Assembly (NCBI GenBank): GCA_937872475.1
Contig: CALMSY010000032.1
Location: forward strand, 24,036 to 88,035
Source: 67-14 sp020438345
GTDB taxonomy: Bacteria; Actinomycetota; Thermoleophilia; Solirubrobacterales; 70-9
Direction of reading: 5' to 3'
Length of the DNA: 64,000 nucleotides
Part shown: positions 1-8,235 of the stretch, in pieces
Layout: each line of letters starts with the position of its first letter
How positions within the stretch are numbered: position 1 is the first letter of the stretch
Position numbers and translations under genes: made by a program
Notes under the pieces: model-generated
What the model saw: only the letters and a program-made list of their open reading frames with translations
The model's database searches: none
Told to the model about the DNA's origin: nothing

Positions 1-696
1 CAGTTCATGCTCGAGAGTTGCCGCGTCAACGGTGGTGAGGTCGGGGTGGGTGATGGTGTGGGAGCCAATCTCCCAGCCGGCCATGTACATCTTCCTGACC
101 TGTTTCGACGACAGGTCCGAACCCTCGGACTTGAGGTTCAGCAAACCGCCCCAGCCTTGCTTCTCGAGGATCGGCATTGCATCGAGGTACTGGCCGAGGT
201 AGCCGTCATCGAAGGAAAGCACGATCGGTTTGGGTGGCAACGTGCCACCGTCGTACCATGCGTCCTGTACCTGAACCAGAGTTACCGCGGTGTAGCCGTT
301 GTCGGCCAGCCAGTCAACCTGCGACTGAAAATCGGCGGTGTCAAGAAACAGGTCCGGATAGGTTTCGTCGTCGGCCGGGGGTCCGATCACGTGATACATC
401 AGGATCGGAACCGGGCCCTTCTGCGCCGTCCACGTTCCATCTGGTTTGGCTCCGCCGCGCTGCGGACGGGTTTTCGGTTTTGAGGCTTCGTTCGCATCGC
501 TACCGGGTGATGCGACCGGCTCACCGCCGCCCCCGGGCCCACCCGGTTCGCCGGCGCCCCGGACAAAGAGAATGGCTAGAGCGGCCAGCAGGAGAAGCAC
601 TCCCACCGATCCGAAAATCACCCGTCGGCGACGGATTTCCCGAAGACGCACCTGCTCTTTTCGTCGGGCAAGCCTTGCCTCGAAACCGGGGTCCAC
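1..696 (-). CDS. Membrane-anchored polysaccharide deacetylase, C-terminus cut by window edge
   Basis: NodB/CE4-family metal-dependent deacetylase, expected to remove acetyl groups from a cell-wall or surface glycan outside the membrane. Seen: 232 residues from a GTG at 696; basic N-terminus, one membrane helix at about residues 27-45, then a Gly/Pro-rich linker (46-65). The catalytic domain shows LSFDDGY (160-166, metal-binding Asp pair) and GSHTITHPDL (211-220, the HxxxH zinc motif). The frame is open to the first base, so the remaining CE4 motifs are outside the window. The GTG lies 2 nt after the stop of the upstream beta-propeller gene, so the two are probably one transcript. Function of the family is known; the actual substrate is not inferable here. 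Confidence 0.85.
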   Translation of the reverse strand, partial: MDPGFEARLARRKEQVRLREIRRRRVIFGSVGVLLLLAALAILFVRGAGEPGGPGGGGEPVASPGSDANEASKPKTRPQRGGAKPDGTWTAQKGPVPILMYHVIGPPADDETYPDLFLDTADFQSQVDWLADNGYTAVTLVQVQDAWYDGGTLPPKPIVLSFDDGYLGQYLDAMPILEKQGWGGLLNLKSEGSDLSSKQVRKMYMAGWEIGSHTITHPDLTTVDAATLEHEL

Positions 697-698
697 AG

Positions 699-2120
699 TC
701 AGTTACCTGACTTGGCGCCGTTGCCTCGTCCGCCGGGTTGCTGCCCTTCCTGCCGCGCGGCTTGCCTTCGCGCTTTCTGGCGGGCGGCTTTTCGGGCGGC
801 GGCCCGGCGCCTGATGATCCGCTGTTGCCTCACGGTGATCGGCAGCAGGGCGTGAATGCTGGAGTAGCCAACCAGGTAGAGCTTCTTCCCGTCGGAAATA
901 CCCGGCATGTAGGCGCCGGTATGGAACTCGAAGACCTTGCGACCGGTCCTGGCGCTGATCCCGTAGGTGTTGGTCCCGTCAAAAGTCGCGGCGTAAACGG
1001 TTCGACCGATTACGCTGAGCGAACCGATCACCCTGCCGCCCATCGAGTAGGTCCAGCGGGTCTGGCCGGACTTCGCGTCCAGGGCATACACGTTGCCATC
1101 GAAGGAGCCGATATAGACCGTGGGCGGGGTGCCTGGCACTTTGGCGACCGATGGGCCGGAGTAGACCCAGCCGCCGGTCGAATGCGTCCAGGCCAGCTCA
1201 CCGGTCTCGGCATCGAAGCTGTAAACGCGACCGTCATTGCTGCCGAGATAGACCCGGCCATAAGCAACCGCTGGTGTCGAGTAGAAAGACCCGGCCCGTC
1301 CGAAACTGTCACCTAGCCCGTCGGATTGCCATTTGATCGCGCCGGTCCGGGCCCGGACCGCGGTCATCACGCCGCCATAGTCGCCGACGAACAGGGTGCC
1401 GTTTTCGTAGGCAGGGGCTCCCTTGATCGCCCCGGAAACCGGTGTTTCCCAGACCTGCTTGCCGTTGCGGGCCTTGAGGGCGTAAAGAACTCCGTTCTCA
1501 CAACCGAAATAGACGCGGTTGTGAACCACGACCGGTGAGGATTCGGAACGGCAGGAAAGGTCCTTCTGCCAGATTCTGCGGCCGTTCCTGGCGTCTAGTG
1601 CCAGAACATGCCCCGGCTCGAGGTTCACTATGTAGAGTCGGCCTTTGGAATACGTCGGGGTCGAAGCGTTCAGGTCCGCAATCCGGCGGTACCAGATCTC
1701 ACGGCCCGTGTCGGCGTCCAGCGCCCTGGCATGACCATCGTTGTCCACGAAGTAGAGCCGGCCGTTCACCACGATCGGCGGGAACTCGAGCAGAGGCTGA
1801 TCGCCGTATTTCCAGACCCGCTTGAATGGCGGCCGAATGCCATTGACCGGAAGGTATCCAGTGCGCTGCGGGTTGAGCCGGAAGGTGCTCCAGTTGACGG
1901 TCTTGTCCTTCGGAACCGCCTTTGGCTTTTCAACCGGTGCCTCAAAAGGAACGTCTGGATTGCTTACGTCCTCGGGCCGCTTCAGCTCGTTCCAGGCGAT
2001 CAAACCGATTCCACCCAGGGCGACAAGGGCGACCAGAAGAACCGCCACGACTTTGCGGCGTTCCCTGTACCAGGGTGACTTTTCCGGTTCGTTTACGGGT
2101 GTGGTCGGGCTGTCATTCAT
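699..2120 (-). CDS. Membrane-anchored PQQ-like beta-propeller repeat protein
   Basis: 473 residues. Seen: short cytoplasmic N-terminus, one membrane helix (about 24-43), then repeated blades of the type G-x-hydrophobic-Y-A-L-D-A-x-T/S-G-x-x-x-W (for example ARALDADTGREIW and YSFDAETGELAW). This is the PQQ/quinoprotein-dehydrogenase-like or BamB-like fold. There is no dehydrogenase active-site evidence, so an external scaffold or binding role is more likely than an enzyme. The C-terminus is very basic (Arg/Ala/Gln-rich, last 45 residues). The gene is followed after 2 nt by the deacetylase gene, suggesting a shared envelope role. It is divergent from the CCA-adding enzyme gene, with 33 bp between the two start codons. 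Confidence 0.8.
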   Translation of the reverse strand: MNDSPTTPVNEPEKSPWYRERRKVVAVLLVALVALGGIGLIAWNELKRPEDVSNPDVPFEAPVEKPKAVPKDKTVNWSTFRLNPQRTGYLPVNGIRPPFKRVWKYGDQPLLEFPPIVVNGRLYFVDNDGHARALDADTGREIWYRRIADLNASTPTYSKGRLYIVNLEPGHVLALDARNGRRIWQKDLSCRSESSPVVVHNRVYFGCENGVLYALKARNGKQVWETPVSGAIKGAPAYENGTLFVGDYGGVMTAVRARTGAIKWQSDGLGDSFGRAGSFYSTPAVAYGRVYLGSNDGRVYSFDAETGELAWTHSTGGWVYSGPSVAKVPGTPPTVYIGSFDGNVYALDAKSGQTRWTYSMGGRVIGSLSVIGRTVYAATFDGTNTYGISARTGRKVFEFHTGAYMPGISDGKKLYLVGYSSIHALLPITVRQQRIIRRRAAARKAARQKARRQAARQEGQQPGGRGNGAKSGN

Positions 2121-2153
2121 CCGAAGAAGGGATCATGGTACGCGAGAACACCA

Positions 2154-3272
2154 ATGGCCCCCGGAATTGACCCCGACTTCAACCGCCTTGCATCCTTGAT
2201 CTGGACCCATCCGGTCCTGGCACTGGCACGGGATTCAGCGATCTCTGACGTCTATCTGGTCGGCGGGGCGATTCGTGACTGTCTGGCCGATTTCAGGGTT
2301 GATGACATCGATCTCGTCGTCGAAGGCGATCCGATGCCTCTGGCGCGGAGCCTTGACCCGGAAGCAAGGCTGAACGAACGTTTCGGGACGGTGGACCTGA
2401 AGGTCGAAGGCAGCCTCGTGGATATCGCCACAGCCAGGACCGAGACCTATTCCCGCCCGGGGGCACTGCCGGATGTAAATCCCGGCCGCCTCGATGAAGA
2501 CCTCCGGCGGCGTGACTTCACGATCAATGCGATGGCAATCAGCCTTGAACCCGATTCGGCGCTGGTCGACCCCTGCGGTGGCCTCGCGGACCTCGAGTCA
2601 GGAGTGCTGCGGGTGCTCCACGACGATTCCTTCGTCGATGATCCGACCCGCGCGCTGAGGGCAGCCAAGTATGCAGCCCGATTCGGTTTCGATCTCGAAC
2701 CGAAAACAGCGGAGCTTCTCCTGCGGACCGACCTCGGTACCGTCTCGCGGGACCGGGTGGAACATGAGGTCCGGCTCCTCGCCCTTGAAGACAATGCGCT
2801 TGACGCGCTGAGACTCGCCCGAATCTGGGGTTTGATCGAGTTCGACGGGGCCCGTCTCGACTTGGCCGAAGTCGCAATCGAGTTGCTTGAGCTTGATCCC
2901 TGGGAGGGCATAGTGCCTCGCGAGGAAGCGGTGCTCGCCGCAGTTTTCAGTGAAACAGACAGTTTCGAAGACCTGGTCGAGAGCCCACCAACTCCCTGGG
3001 CTGGCTATTGCCGGGCAAGGGGAAGGGACCTTCTCTCGGTGCTCCTGGCCAGGGCAGCGGGCGGAGCCTGGCTGGATGAATGGCTTCGGAACTGGCGTAG
3101 GGTCGGACTCGAGATCACCGGTGCGGATCTGATCGCAGCCGGGTTGCCGGAAGGCCCACTGGTTGGTGAGGCGATCGACGCGGCTCTTGAGGCGAAGCTG
3201 AACCGGGGAACGAGCGGGGCAGAAGAAGAGCTACGCGTCGCATTGGCTGCGGTGGGAGGCGGCACGGTTTGA
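2154..3272 (+). CDS. CCA tRNA nucleotidyltransferase / poly(A) polymerase family
   Basis: 372 residues. Class II nucleotidyltransferase that adds or repairs the 3-prime CCA of tRNA (or polyadenylates RNA). Seen: VGGAIRD (36-42), the metal-binding acidic motif around DIDLVV (51-56), and RRDFTINAMA (119-128), followed by the usual DP-x-G-G and DDPTRALRAAKYAARF segments. No HD phosphohydrolase domain is obvious in the C-terminal half. Family members of both specificities share these motifs, so the exact activity is not separable by eye. The start at 2154 has no clear Shine-Dalgarno sequence. An 11-codon frame with a good Shine-Dalgarno (2135-2170) overlaps it out of frame (see findings). The stop overlaps the next start (TTGA), so it is translationally coupled to pgeF. 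Confidence 0.88.
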   Translation: MAPGIDPDFNRLASLIWTHPVLALARDSAISDVYLVGGAIRDCLADFRVDDIDLVVEGDPMPLARSLDPEARLNERFGTVDLKVEGSLVDIATARTETYSRPGALPDVNPGRLDEDLRRRDFTINAMAISLEPDSALVDPCGGLADLESGVLRVLHDDSFVDDPTRALRAAKYAARFGFDLEPKTAELLLRTDLGTVSRDRVEHEVRLLALEDNALDALRLARIWGLIEFDGARLDLAEVAIELLELDPWEGIVPREEAVLAAVFSETDSFEDLVESPPTPWAGYCRARGRDLLSVLLARAAGGAWLDEWLRNWRRVGLEITGADLIAAGLPEGPLVGEAIDAALEAKLNRGTSGAEEELRVALAAVGGGTV

Positions 3273-4006
3273 TCTGGCGTGAAAGCAGCGGAGTGTCCTG
3301 GCTCGAGGCCGACCTCGGAGGTGAAGCGACAGCCTGCTTCACCAGCAGGGAGGGCGGGGTGAGCGAAGGTGCTTTCGCCAGCCTGAACCTTGGCATTCTC
3401 ACCGAAGACAACCGGGAGTACGTAGTCAGGAACCGGCTGCGGCTGGCCAGGTGCCTTGGGGTCGATCCGGAGGCAGTGGATATGGGGAGGCAAGTCCACG
3501 GGGCCGGACTGGATTTCAATGATGGAACGGGATTTCCGCATTTCGCCTCGCCGGGAGAGAGCCCTCCGCCTGAGGCAGACGGGCAACTCACCGACAAGAT
3601 CGCCCGACCACAACTCGTGTTGGTGGCCGACTGCTTGCCTGTGGCTCTGCTTGGTGACCATGGTGTGGCAATGCTCCATTGCGGCTGGCGGGGGCTCGCG
3701 GCTGGAATCATCGATGCTGCGAGGCAGCGCGTTGGTGCCCGGCGGGCTGCAGTGGGACCGGGAATCGGCCCCTGCTGCTTCGAAGTTGGGCCGGAAGTCG
3801 AGGCGGCGTTCACAAATCTGGGCCCGGGGCTCATGCACGGCAGGAATATGGACCTGCCCGAGGTCGCCAGACGCCAGCTTTCGCGAGCCGGAGTGGAGGA
3901 AATCGAGATCGCCGGCATCTGCACGTATTGCGACAGGCGTTTCTTTTCACATCGCCGCGAACGGGGCAGGACGGGGCGCCAGGCGGGCATCGCCTGGCTG
4001 GACTGA
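3269..4006 (+). CDS. pgeF: Peptidoglycan editing factor PgeF / YfiH (laccase-domain) family
   Basis: 245 residues. YfiH-family enzymes were first called polyphenol oxidoreductases; the E. coli member removes wrongly placed L-Ser from muropeptides, and others act on adenosine. Seen: the zinc-site residues His77 (in QVHG), Cys122 (in DCLP) and His137 (in LHCGWRG), plus GPGIGPCCFEVG. TTG start at 3269 overlaps the preceding stop by 4 bp (TTGA) and has GGGAGG about 10 nt upstream. In Gram-positive dcw regions this gene sits between ftsZ and sepF. Here sepF follows, but ftsZ is not upstream, so the locus is rearranged or the division cluster is split. Confidence 0.9.
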   Translation: MIWRESSGVSWLEADLGGEATACFTSREGGVSEGAFASLNLGILTEDNREYVVRNRLRLARCLGVDPEAVDMGRQVHGAGLDFNDGTGFPHFASPGESPPPEADGQLTDKIARPQLVLVADCLPVALLGDHGVAMLHCGWRGLAAGIIDAARQRVGARRAAVGPGIGPCCFEVGPEVEAAFTNLGPGLMHGRNMDLPEVARRQLSRAGVEEIEIAGICTYCDRRFFSHRRERGRTGRQAGIAWLD

Positions 4007-4042
4007 ACCCGAAACTGCGATTTTCGCTGCAAAACCGGTAAT

Positions 4043-4061
4043 TCAGGGATAATCCCCCTGA
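4043..4061 (+). promoter_or_regulatory. Dyad/hairpin with -10-like box upstream of sepF
   Basis: Between pgeF and sepF lies TCAGGG, a 7-nt loop, and CCCTGA, followed by CTTTT. The inner core GGGAT-A-ATCCC is itself a compact palindrome containing the -10-like GATAAT. It could be a weak terminator for the upstream operon or an operator over a sepF promoter. A second small dyad, GGAGG-aatcaa-CCTCC, follows at about 4077-4092. Function is inferred only. Confidence 0.35.
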
Positions 4062-4114
4062 CTTTTCCGGACCTGGGAGGAATCAACCTCCACTGAGCGA
4101 AAAACGGCATACCT

Positions 4115-4690
4115 ATGGCACTACGCGATTCATGGCATCGGACGCTCGTCTACTTCGGTCTCGCCGAGGAAGACGACCATCACTACAACGATCACGACGA
4201 CTACGAAGATGATTTCGTAGAAGAAGATGAGTACGAAAGCCGTCGTAGCCGGCGAAGCCGGGAAGCCAATGTGCGCCGGCTGCCCACATCGAGGCGCGGA
4301 CGTCACGACGATATCGACGACATTTTCTCCGATGCGGACCCGTTGCCTTCAGGTGGTGGAGGCGGAAGGACCCGTTCGCTCAGATCGGTAGGGAGTGACA
4401 ATGGCGGGGACGATGTCCAGGTTCACCTGGTGATACCCCGCAACTTCAACGATGCCCAGCAGGTCGCCGACCAGTTCAAGCGCAAGGTGCCGGTCATTCT
4501 CAACCTTCAGACCACTGACCATGAGCTTTCGAAACGGCTGATTGACTTCGCTTCGGGACTGACGTACGCACTGGATGGTGGCATGCAGCGGATCGCCGAA
4601 AAGGTCTTCCTGCTCACCCCGCGCAACGTAGAGGTTTCGGCTGAGGAGAAGGCCAGGTTGATCGACAAGGGCTTCTTCAACCAGTCCTGA
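4115..4690 (+). CDS. sepF: Cell division protein SepF
   Basis: 191 residues. SepF binds membranes and FtsZ and anchors and bundles the Z ring; it is essential for division in Actinobacteria that lack FtsA. Seen: an N-terminal helix of membrane-targeting type, then a long acidic, His/Tyr/Asp-rich linker (about 20-85), which matches the usual disordered linker. The conserved C-terminal SepF domain is at about 100-178, with VHLVIPRNFNDAQ, VPVILNLQ, DFASGLTYALDGGMQRIAEKVF and LTPRNVEV. Start chosen at the first ATG after a strongly conserved-looking gap; no close Shine-Dalgarno. Followed by proC and yggT, the standard neighbourhood. Confidence 0.95.
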   Translation: MALRDSWHRTLVYFGLAEEDDHHYNDHDDYEDDFVEEDEYESRRSRRSREANVRRLPTSRRGRHDDIDDIFSDADPLPSGGGGGRTRSLRSVGSDNGGDDVQVHLVIPRNFNDAQQVADQFKRKVPVILNLQTTDHELSKRLIDFASGLTYALDGGMQRIAEKVFLLTPRNVEVSAEEKARLIDKGFFNQS

Positions 4691-4719
4691 TCCTGGTCTG
4701 AACACATAAAGTGTCCGGC

Positions 4720-5493
4720 ATGATCGTCGGATTCATAGGTTCCGGAAATATGGCAGCAGCGATGGCGCGCGGATGGGCCGGCGCCGATCGGGACGCGCCT
4801 TCGACCATGCTGTTCACTGATTCCGGTTCAGGGCGGGCTACCGCGCTTGCCACCGAGGTTGGAGGTCAGGCGATCGGCTCGAATGCGGAACTGGTCGAGC
4901 AGTCCGACTTCGTCGTGGTTGCAGTGAAGCCGAAAGATCTTGAGAAAATCGCCGCCGGAATCCCCGCACCCCGAGCGGTGCTTTCCCTGCTGGGCGCAAC
5001 TCCACTCTCGAAACTCGAAGAGACCTTTCCGCAGAGCACAGTAATCAGGCTGATGCCGAACCTGGGTGTCGAGGTGAGGCAGGGAGTTATCTGCATGGCC
5101 GACCCGGAAGGAGCGGATCCCGGGATTGTCGAAGAGGCCCGTCGCATGCTCGGGTCACTGGCCAGCGTGTACGAACTGCCGGATGATCGGATCGACACCG
5201 CCACCGCGGTGATGGGCTGCACACCCGCTTATTTTGCGGCTGTCGCAGAAGCGCTCGGAAGCGAAGGAGTTTCAGACGGGCTGGATCCGGAGATTTCGAT
5301 TCGGATGGTCGCGGAATCAATGGCCGGAACAGCGGCCTTGCTTGGCCGGCGCACACCATTCGAGATCCAGGTCGCGGTTGCATCCCCCGGTGGCAGCACC
5401 GAGGCCGGCCTCGAGGCTCTGGCCGCGGCGGGTGGAGCCGATGCTTTTCGCAGAGCCTTCGAAGCGTCGGTTTCGCGGATGCGCGGCAACTGA
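4720..5493 (+). CDS. proC: Pyrroline-5-carboxylate reductase
   Basis: 257 residues from ATG 4720. Catalyses NAD(P)H reduction of 1-pyrroline-5-carboxylate to L-proline. Seen: Rossmann N-terminus MIVGFIGSGNMAAAMARGW, VVVAVKPKD, VIRLMPNLGVEVRQG and the C-terminal dimerisation segment with TAVMGCTPAYFA and VASPGGSTEAGLEAL, all family hallmarks. A GTG at 4711 would add three residues, but ATG gives the usual N-terminus and lies 9 nt after a CATAAA -10-like box, consistent with a leaderless or near-leaderless start. Sits between sepF and yggT, as in many Gram-positive bacteria. Confidence 0.93.
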   Translation: MIVGFIGSGNMAAAMARGWAGADRDAPSTMLFTDSGSGRATALATEVGGQAIGSNAELVEQSDFVVVAVKPKDLEKIAAGIPAPRAVLSLLGATPLSKLEETFPQSTVIRLMPNLGVEVRQGVICMADPEGADPGIVEEARRMLGSLASVYELPDDRIDTATAVMGCTPAYFAAVAEALGSEGVSDGLDPEISIRMVAESMAGTAALLGRRTPFEIQVAVASPGGSTEAGLEALAAAGGADAFRRAFEASVSRMRGN

Positions 5494-5496
5494 ATC

Positions 5497-5802
5497 GTGA
5501 CGTCCCTACTCGCTTTGACTCGCGGTGATGCAGCGGCCTATGTCAACGCACTGTTCACGGTGTTCATCATCCTTGTTTTTCTCCGGGTGCTCATGTCGTG
5601 GATTCCGCGTCTCCCCGACAACCCGGTAGTGCAGGCAGTCGCGAACTTTGTACGTGAAACAACCGACCCTTACCTGAACCTGTTCCGGCGGTTTCTGCCT
5701 CCGGTCGGCGGCGGCGGATTCGCATTGGACCTGAGTCCGGTGGTCGGTGTGCTCCTCCTGCTTGTCGCGCAGCAGGTGATCGTCGCGATCGTCCGGGGCT
5801 GA
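5497..5802 (+). CDS. YggT family integral membrane protein
   Basis: 101 residues, GTG start 3 nt after proC. Two hydrophobic segments (about 12-35 and 78-98) flank a conserved middle with MSWIPRLPDN and ETTDPYLNLFRRFLPP, typical of YggT. The family function is unsettled; E. coli YggT affects ion homeostasis, and the Gram-positive homologue lies in the division cluster. The spacing suggests co-translation with proC and lspA (1 nt gap to lspA start). Confidence 0.88.
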   Translation: MTSLLALTRGDAAAYVNALFTVFIILVFLRVLMSWIPRLPDNPVVQAVANFVRETTDPYLNLFRRFLPPVGGGGFALDLSPVVGVLLLLVAQQVIVAIVRG

Positions 5803-5803
5803 A

Positions 5804-6289
5804 GTGAAGGGGTACCGGCACCTTATTCTGGCGGGACTGCTCGCCTTCGGAGTACTCCTGCTTGATCAGGCATCAAAAGAGCTGGTCACCGACAGGATCA
5901 TGAAAGGCGAGCTGGTGGATGTGCTGGGGCCTCTTCAGTTCACACTGACCCACAACGATGGAATTGCTTTCGGTCTGGCCGGAGGTGGAGGCGTCTTCGT
6001 AATACTGCTCGCTGCTTTTGCGCTTGTCGCCCTGGGGGCATTCATCGCCTCCGCACCCGAGAGCAATCTGACCTGGGTCGCCGGCGGGCTGATCCTGGGC
6101 GGCGCGGCCGGCAATCTGATCGACCGGATCAGGCTCGGACACGTAACCGACTTCATTCTTCTGCCCAGCTGGCCGGCCTTCAATCTGGCCGATTGTGCGA
6201 TCACCGTTGGCGTGATCCTCTTGGCGATCTCGCTTCTGACCGGCAATACAAATCAAAAACCGGGGGAGTCCGTCGTCGATGGGCGCTGA
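5804..6289 (+). CDS. lspA: Lipoprotein signal peptidase (signal peptidase II)
   Basis: 161 residues, GTG start. Membrane aspartyl protease that removes signal peptides from lipid-modified prolipoproteins. Seen: four hydrophobic helices, DQASKELV near residue 21, the Asn in LTHNDGIAFG (51), the catalytic Asp107 in GNLIDRIRLGHVTDFI and Asp130 in FNLADCAI, matching the family dyad. Short C-terminal tail. Its last 11 nt overlap the following pseudouridine synthase gene, the commonest lspA-rluD arrangement in bacteria. Confidence 0.95.
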   Translation: MKGYRHLILAGLLAFGVLLLDQASKELVTDRIMKGELVDVLGPLQFTLTHNDGIAFGLAGGGGVFVILLAAFALVALGAFIASAPESNLTWVAGGLILGGAAGNLIDRIRLGHVTDFILLPSWPAFNLADCAITVGVILLAISLLTGNTNQKPGESVVDGR

Positions 6290-6998
6290 AGCGGAAGAAA
6301 GCGAAGAGCCCGGTCCACAGGGCTTTCGCATCGTCTACCGCGACGAATTCCTCGCCGTAGTCGACAAGGGGTGGGATCTTGTGGTCCATCCGGCACCCTC
6401 GCATGAGGGTGAGACCTTGGTCGAACTCCTCGGAGACGAGCTTGCTGGCGGCAACGACCCCGAGCGGCCGGGCATCGTTCACCGGTTGGACCGGGGAACC
6501 AGCGGCCTGATGGTCGTGGCCCGGGAAGAACAGACTCATGCCGACCTTCAGCGAATGATTCGTGATCGGAAGGTCGCGAGGATATACCTGGCACTTGCCG
6601 ACGGCCGGTTTCGTTCCCGCACCGGCACAGTTGACGCACCGATCGGCCGCGCCTCACGAAAAAGGCACCGGATGGCGGTGAATGGGGCCAGCTCCCGGGA
6701 AGCAAGAACCCATTTCGAAGTAGTTGAAACGCTGCGGCGGGAAAGCCTCCTTGAAGTAAGGCTTGAGACCGGCCGCACCCATCAGATCCGTGTTCACCTG
6801 GAAGCGATCGGGCACCCGCTGGTCGGGGACGCAACTTACAGCGGACCCTTGAGATACGGGCTTGACCGTCAGTTTCTGCATTCGTCCCGGCTTGAATTCC
6901 GCCATCCCCGGACCGGCGAAGAGCTGGCTTTCAGGACGGATTTGCCAGAAGACCTCGCCAGAACCCTCGAAGCCGCACGCCAAGCCGGATCCCTCTAG
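6279..6998 (+). CDS. RluA-family pseudouridine synthase
   Basis: 239 residues. Converts specific uridines in rRNA or tRNA to pseudouridine. Seen: GIVHRLDRGTSGLMVVA with catalytic Asp71, RIYLALADG, the ETGRTHQIRVHLEAIGHPLVGD block and a C-terminal HSSRLEFRHP segment. No S4 RNA-binding domain is visible at the N-terminus, and the protein is shorter than RluD (about 325 residues), so it is a minimal RluA-type enzyme. The start overlaps lspA by 11 nt. Which RNA position it modifies cannot be told from the sequence. Confidence 0.9.
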   Translation: MGAEAEESEEPGPQGFRIVYRDEFLAVVDKGWDLVVHPAPSHEGETLVELLGDELAGGNDPERPGIVHRLDRGTSGLMVVAREEQTHADLQRMIRDRKVARIYLALADGRFRSRTGTVDAPIGRASRKRHRMAVNGASSREARTHFEVVETLRRESLLEVRLETGRTHQIRVHLEAIGHPLVGDATYSGPLRYGLDRQFLHSSRLEFRHPRTGEELAFRTDLPEDLARTLEAARQAGSL

Positions 6999-7131
6999 AC
7001 TGGACTGCTGTCCGTATTCCCAACCCCCCGGGATACGACGGTGGCTCCTGCCGCCCGGAGATGGTCTTCGAGCGGATCCCACCGAAACGGCCCGGGCGGA
7101 TCCGCAGTTCAAGCCAATTTCAAGGAGAAGT
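6999..7131 (+). promoter_or_regulatory. rpsB leader region with hairpin
   Basis: A 133-bp non-coding stretch before rpsB. It holds a hairpin at 7013-7037 (CGTAT, one bulged T, CCC pairing with GGGATACG across an 8-nt loop), a later GGATCC-containing repeat (GCGGATCC twice, near 7074 and 7096), and the rpsB Shine-Dalgarno AAGGAGAAG at 7122-7130. It probably carries the promoter of the rpsB operon and possibly an S2 autoregulatory site (S2 feedback is known in E. coli), but no family consensus was recognised. Confidence 0.35.
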
Positions 7132-8235
7132 ATGTCCCAGGTAGGAATCCAGGAACTCCTGGAAGCCGGAGTTCACTTCGGTCACCAGACCAGCCGCTGG
7201 AACCCGAACATGCGCCGTTACATCGCCGGCGAAATCGACGGGATTCACATCATCGACCTCATGCAGACCGAGGAAATGCTCGAGGAAGCGCGCCGCTTCG
7301 TCGGTGAACTCACCTCGGGTGGTGGCAAGGTCCTGTTCGTCGGCACCAAGAAGCAGGCCTCCGATGTAGTCGAGAACTGGGCCGGCAAGTCGAACATGCC
7401 GTTCGTGAACCGGCGCTGGCTGCCCGGCCTTCTGACCAATTTCAACGTCGCGTCGCAGCGGATCAAGCGTATGCATGAGATTCGCGGGCTGGTCGAGTCG
7501 GGGCAGATCGAACTGCTCCCGACCAAGGAACGCATGAACATGCAGGCCGAGCTGGCCAAACTCGAGTTTGCGCTCGGTGGTGTGGCTGACATGGACCGCG
7601 TTCCCGACGCCGTCTTCATCACTGACCTCAAGTCAGAGGAAATCGCCCTGCGGGAGGCCACTCGCCTGCGTCTGCCGGTCATCGCGCTTGTCGACACCAA
7701 CTGCGACCCCGGCCATATCGACCATGTGATTCCCGGCAACGATGACGCGATCCGCTCCTGTGAGCTGGTGATCTCGACCGTCGGTTCCGCCATCGAGAAG
7801 GGTGCCGGTGCCTGGGCCGTGGTTGAGGAGAAGCGCCGCGCCGAAGAGCAGGCGCGTCGCGAGAAGGAAGAAGCCGAGCGCAAGAAGCGGGAAGAGGAAG
7901 ATCGCGCCCGCCGCGAGCAGATCGAGAAGGAGCAGGCCGAGGAGAAAGCCCGTCAGCGTGAGGAAAAGGCCAAGGCTGACGCTGCTGCGAAGGAGCAGGC
8001 CGCCAAGCCGCATCCGCAGGCTGTGCCGGACGAGCCGCATCCTCAGGCTGTCCCGGACAACCCGCATCCGCAGGCTGTGCCGGACGAGCCGCATCCTCAG
8101 GCTGTCCCGGACAACCCGCATCCGCAGGCCGTGCCGGACAACCCGCATCCCCAGGCTGTCGCTCCGGACCCGGACCCGGTTGCCGAAGAGGCAGCAAAGA
8201 CCGACGAAAACGAATCAACCGAGGAGAGCAACTGA
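7132..8235 (+). CDS. rpsB: 30S ribosomal protein S2 with long repeat-bearing C-terminal tail
   Basis: 367 residues from the ATG that follows AAGGAGAAG; the frame is open farther upstream, but S2 homology begins here (SQVGIQELLEAGVHFGHQTSRWNP). The S2 core ends near residue 228 (SAIEKGAGAWAVVEE). The usual bacterial S2 is 230-280 residues. Beyond the core is a charged Arg/Lys/Glu/Ala helix-like stretch (about 229-292), then six tandem 9-residue units of the type PHPQAVPD-E/N (293-346), and an acidic end. The tail is likely disordered and solvent-exposed on the 30S subunit; its role is unknown. Stop overlaps tsf start (TGATG-type, 1 bp). Confidence 0.95.
   Translation: MSQVGIQELLEAGVHFGHQTSRWNPNMRRYIAGEIDGIHIIDLMQTEEMLEEARRFVGELTSGGGKVLFVGTKKQASDVVENWAGKSNMPFVNRRWLPGLLTNFNVASQRIKRMHEIRGLVESGQIELLPTKERMNMQAELAKLEFALGGVADMDRVPDAVFITDLKSEEIALREATRLRLPVIALVDTNCDPGHIDHVIPGNDDAIRSCELVISTVGSAIEKGAGAWAVVEEKRRAEEQARREKEEAERKKREEEDRARREQIEKEQAEEKARQREEKAKADAAAKEQAAKPHPQAVPDEPHPQAVPDNPHPQAVPDEPHPQAVPDNPHPQAVPDNPHPQAVAPDPDPVAEEAAKTDENESTEESN
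8008..8169 (+). repeat. rpsB: Six in-frame tandem 27-bp repeats inside rpsB
   Basis: Six 27-bp units encode PHPQAVPDE, PHPQAVPDN, PHPQAVPDE, PHPQAVPDN, PHPQAVPDN and PHPQAVAPD. Units 1-2 and 3-4 are near-identical 54-bp pairs (differing codons: CCG versus CCT for the second Pro, GTG versus GTC), pointing to recent 54-bp duplication by slippage. Being a multiple of three and encoding one peptide motif, it is a coding minisatellite, not a CRISPR. Confidence 0.95.

Noticed and set aside
6862..7131. Upstream extension of rpsB by about 90 residues
   Set aside because: It overlaps the pseudouridine synthase gene and lacks S2 similarity; a strong Shine-Dalgarno marks ATG 7132.
8008..8169. CRISPR array
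   Set aside because: Contiguous 27-bp in-frame repeats without spacers inside rpsB.
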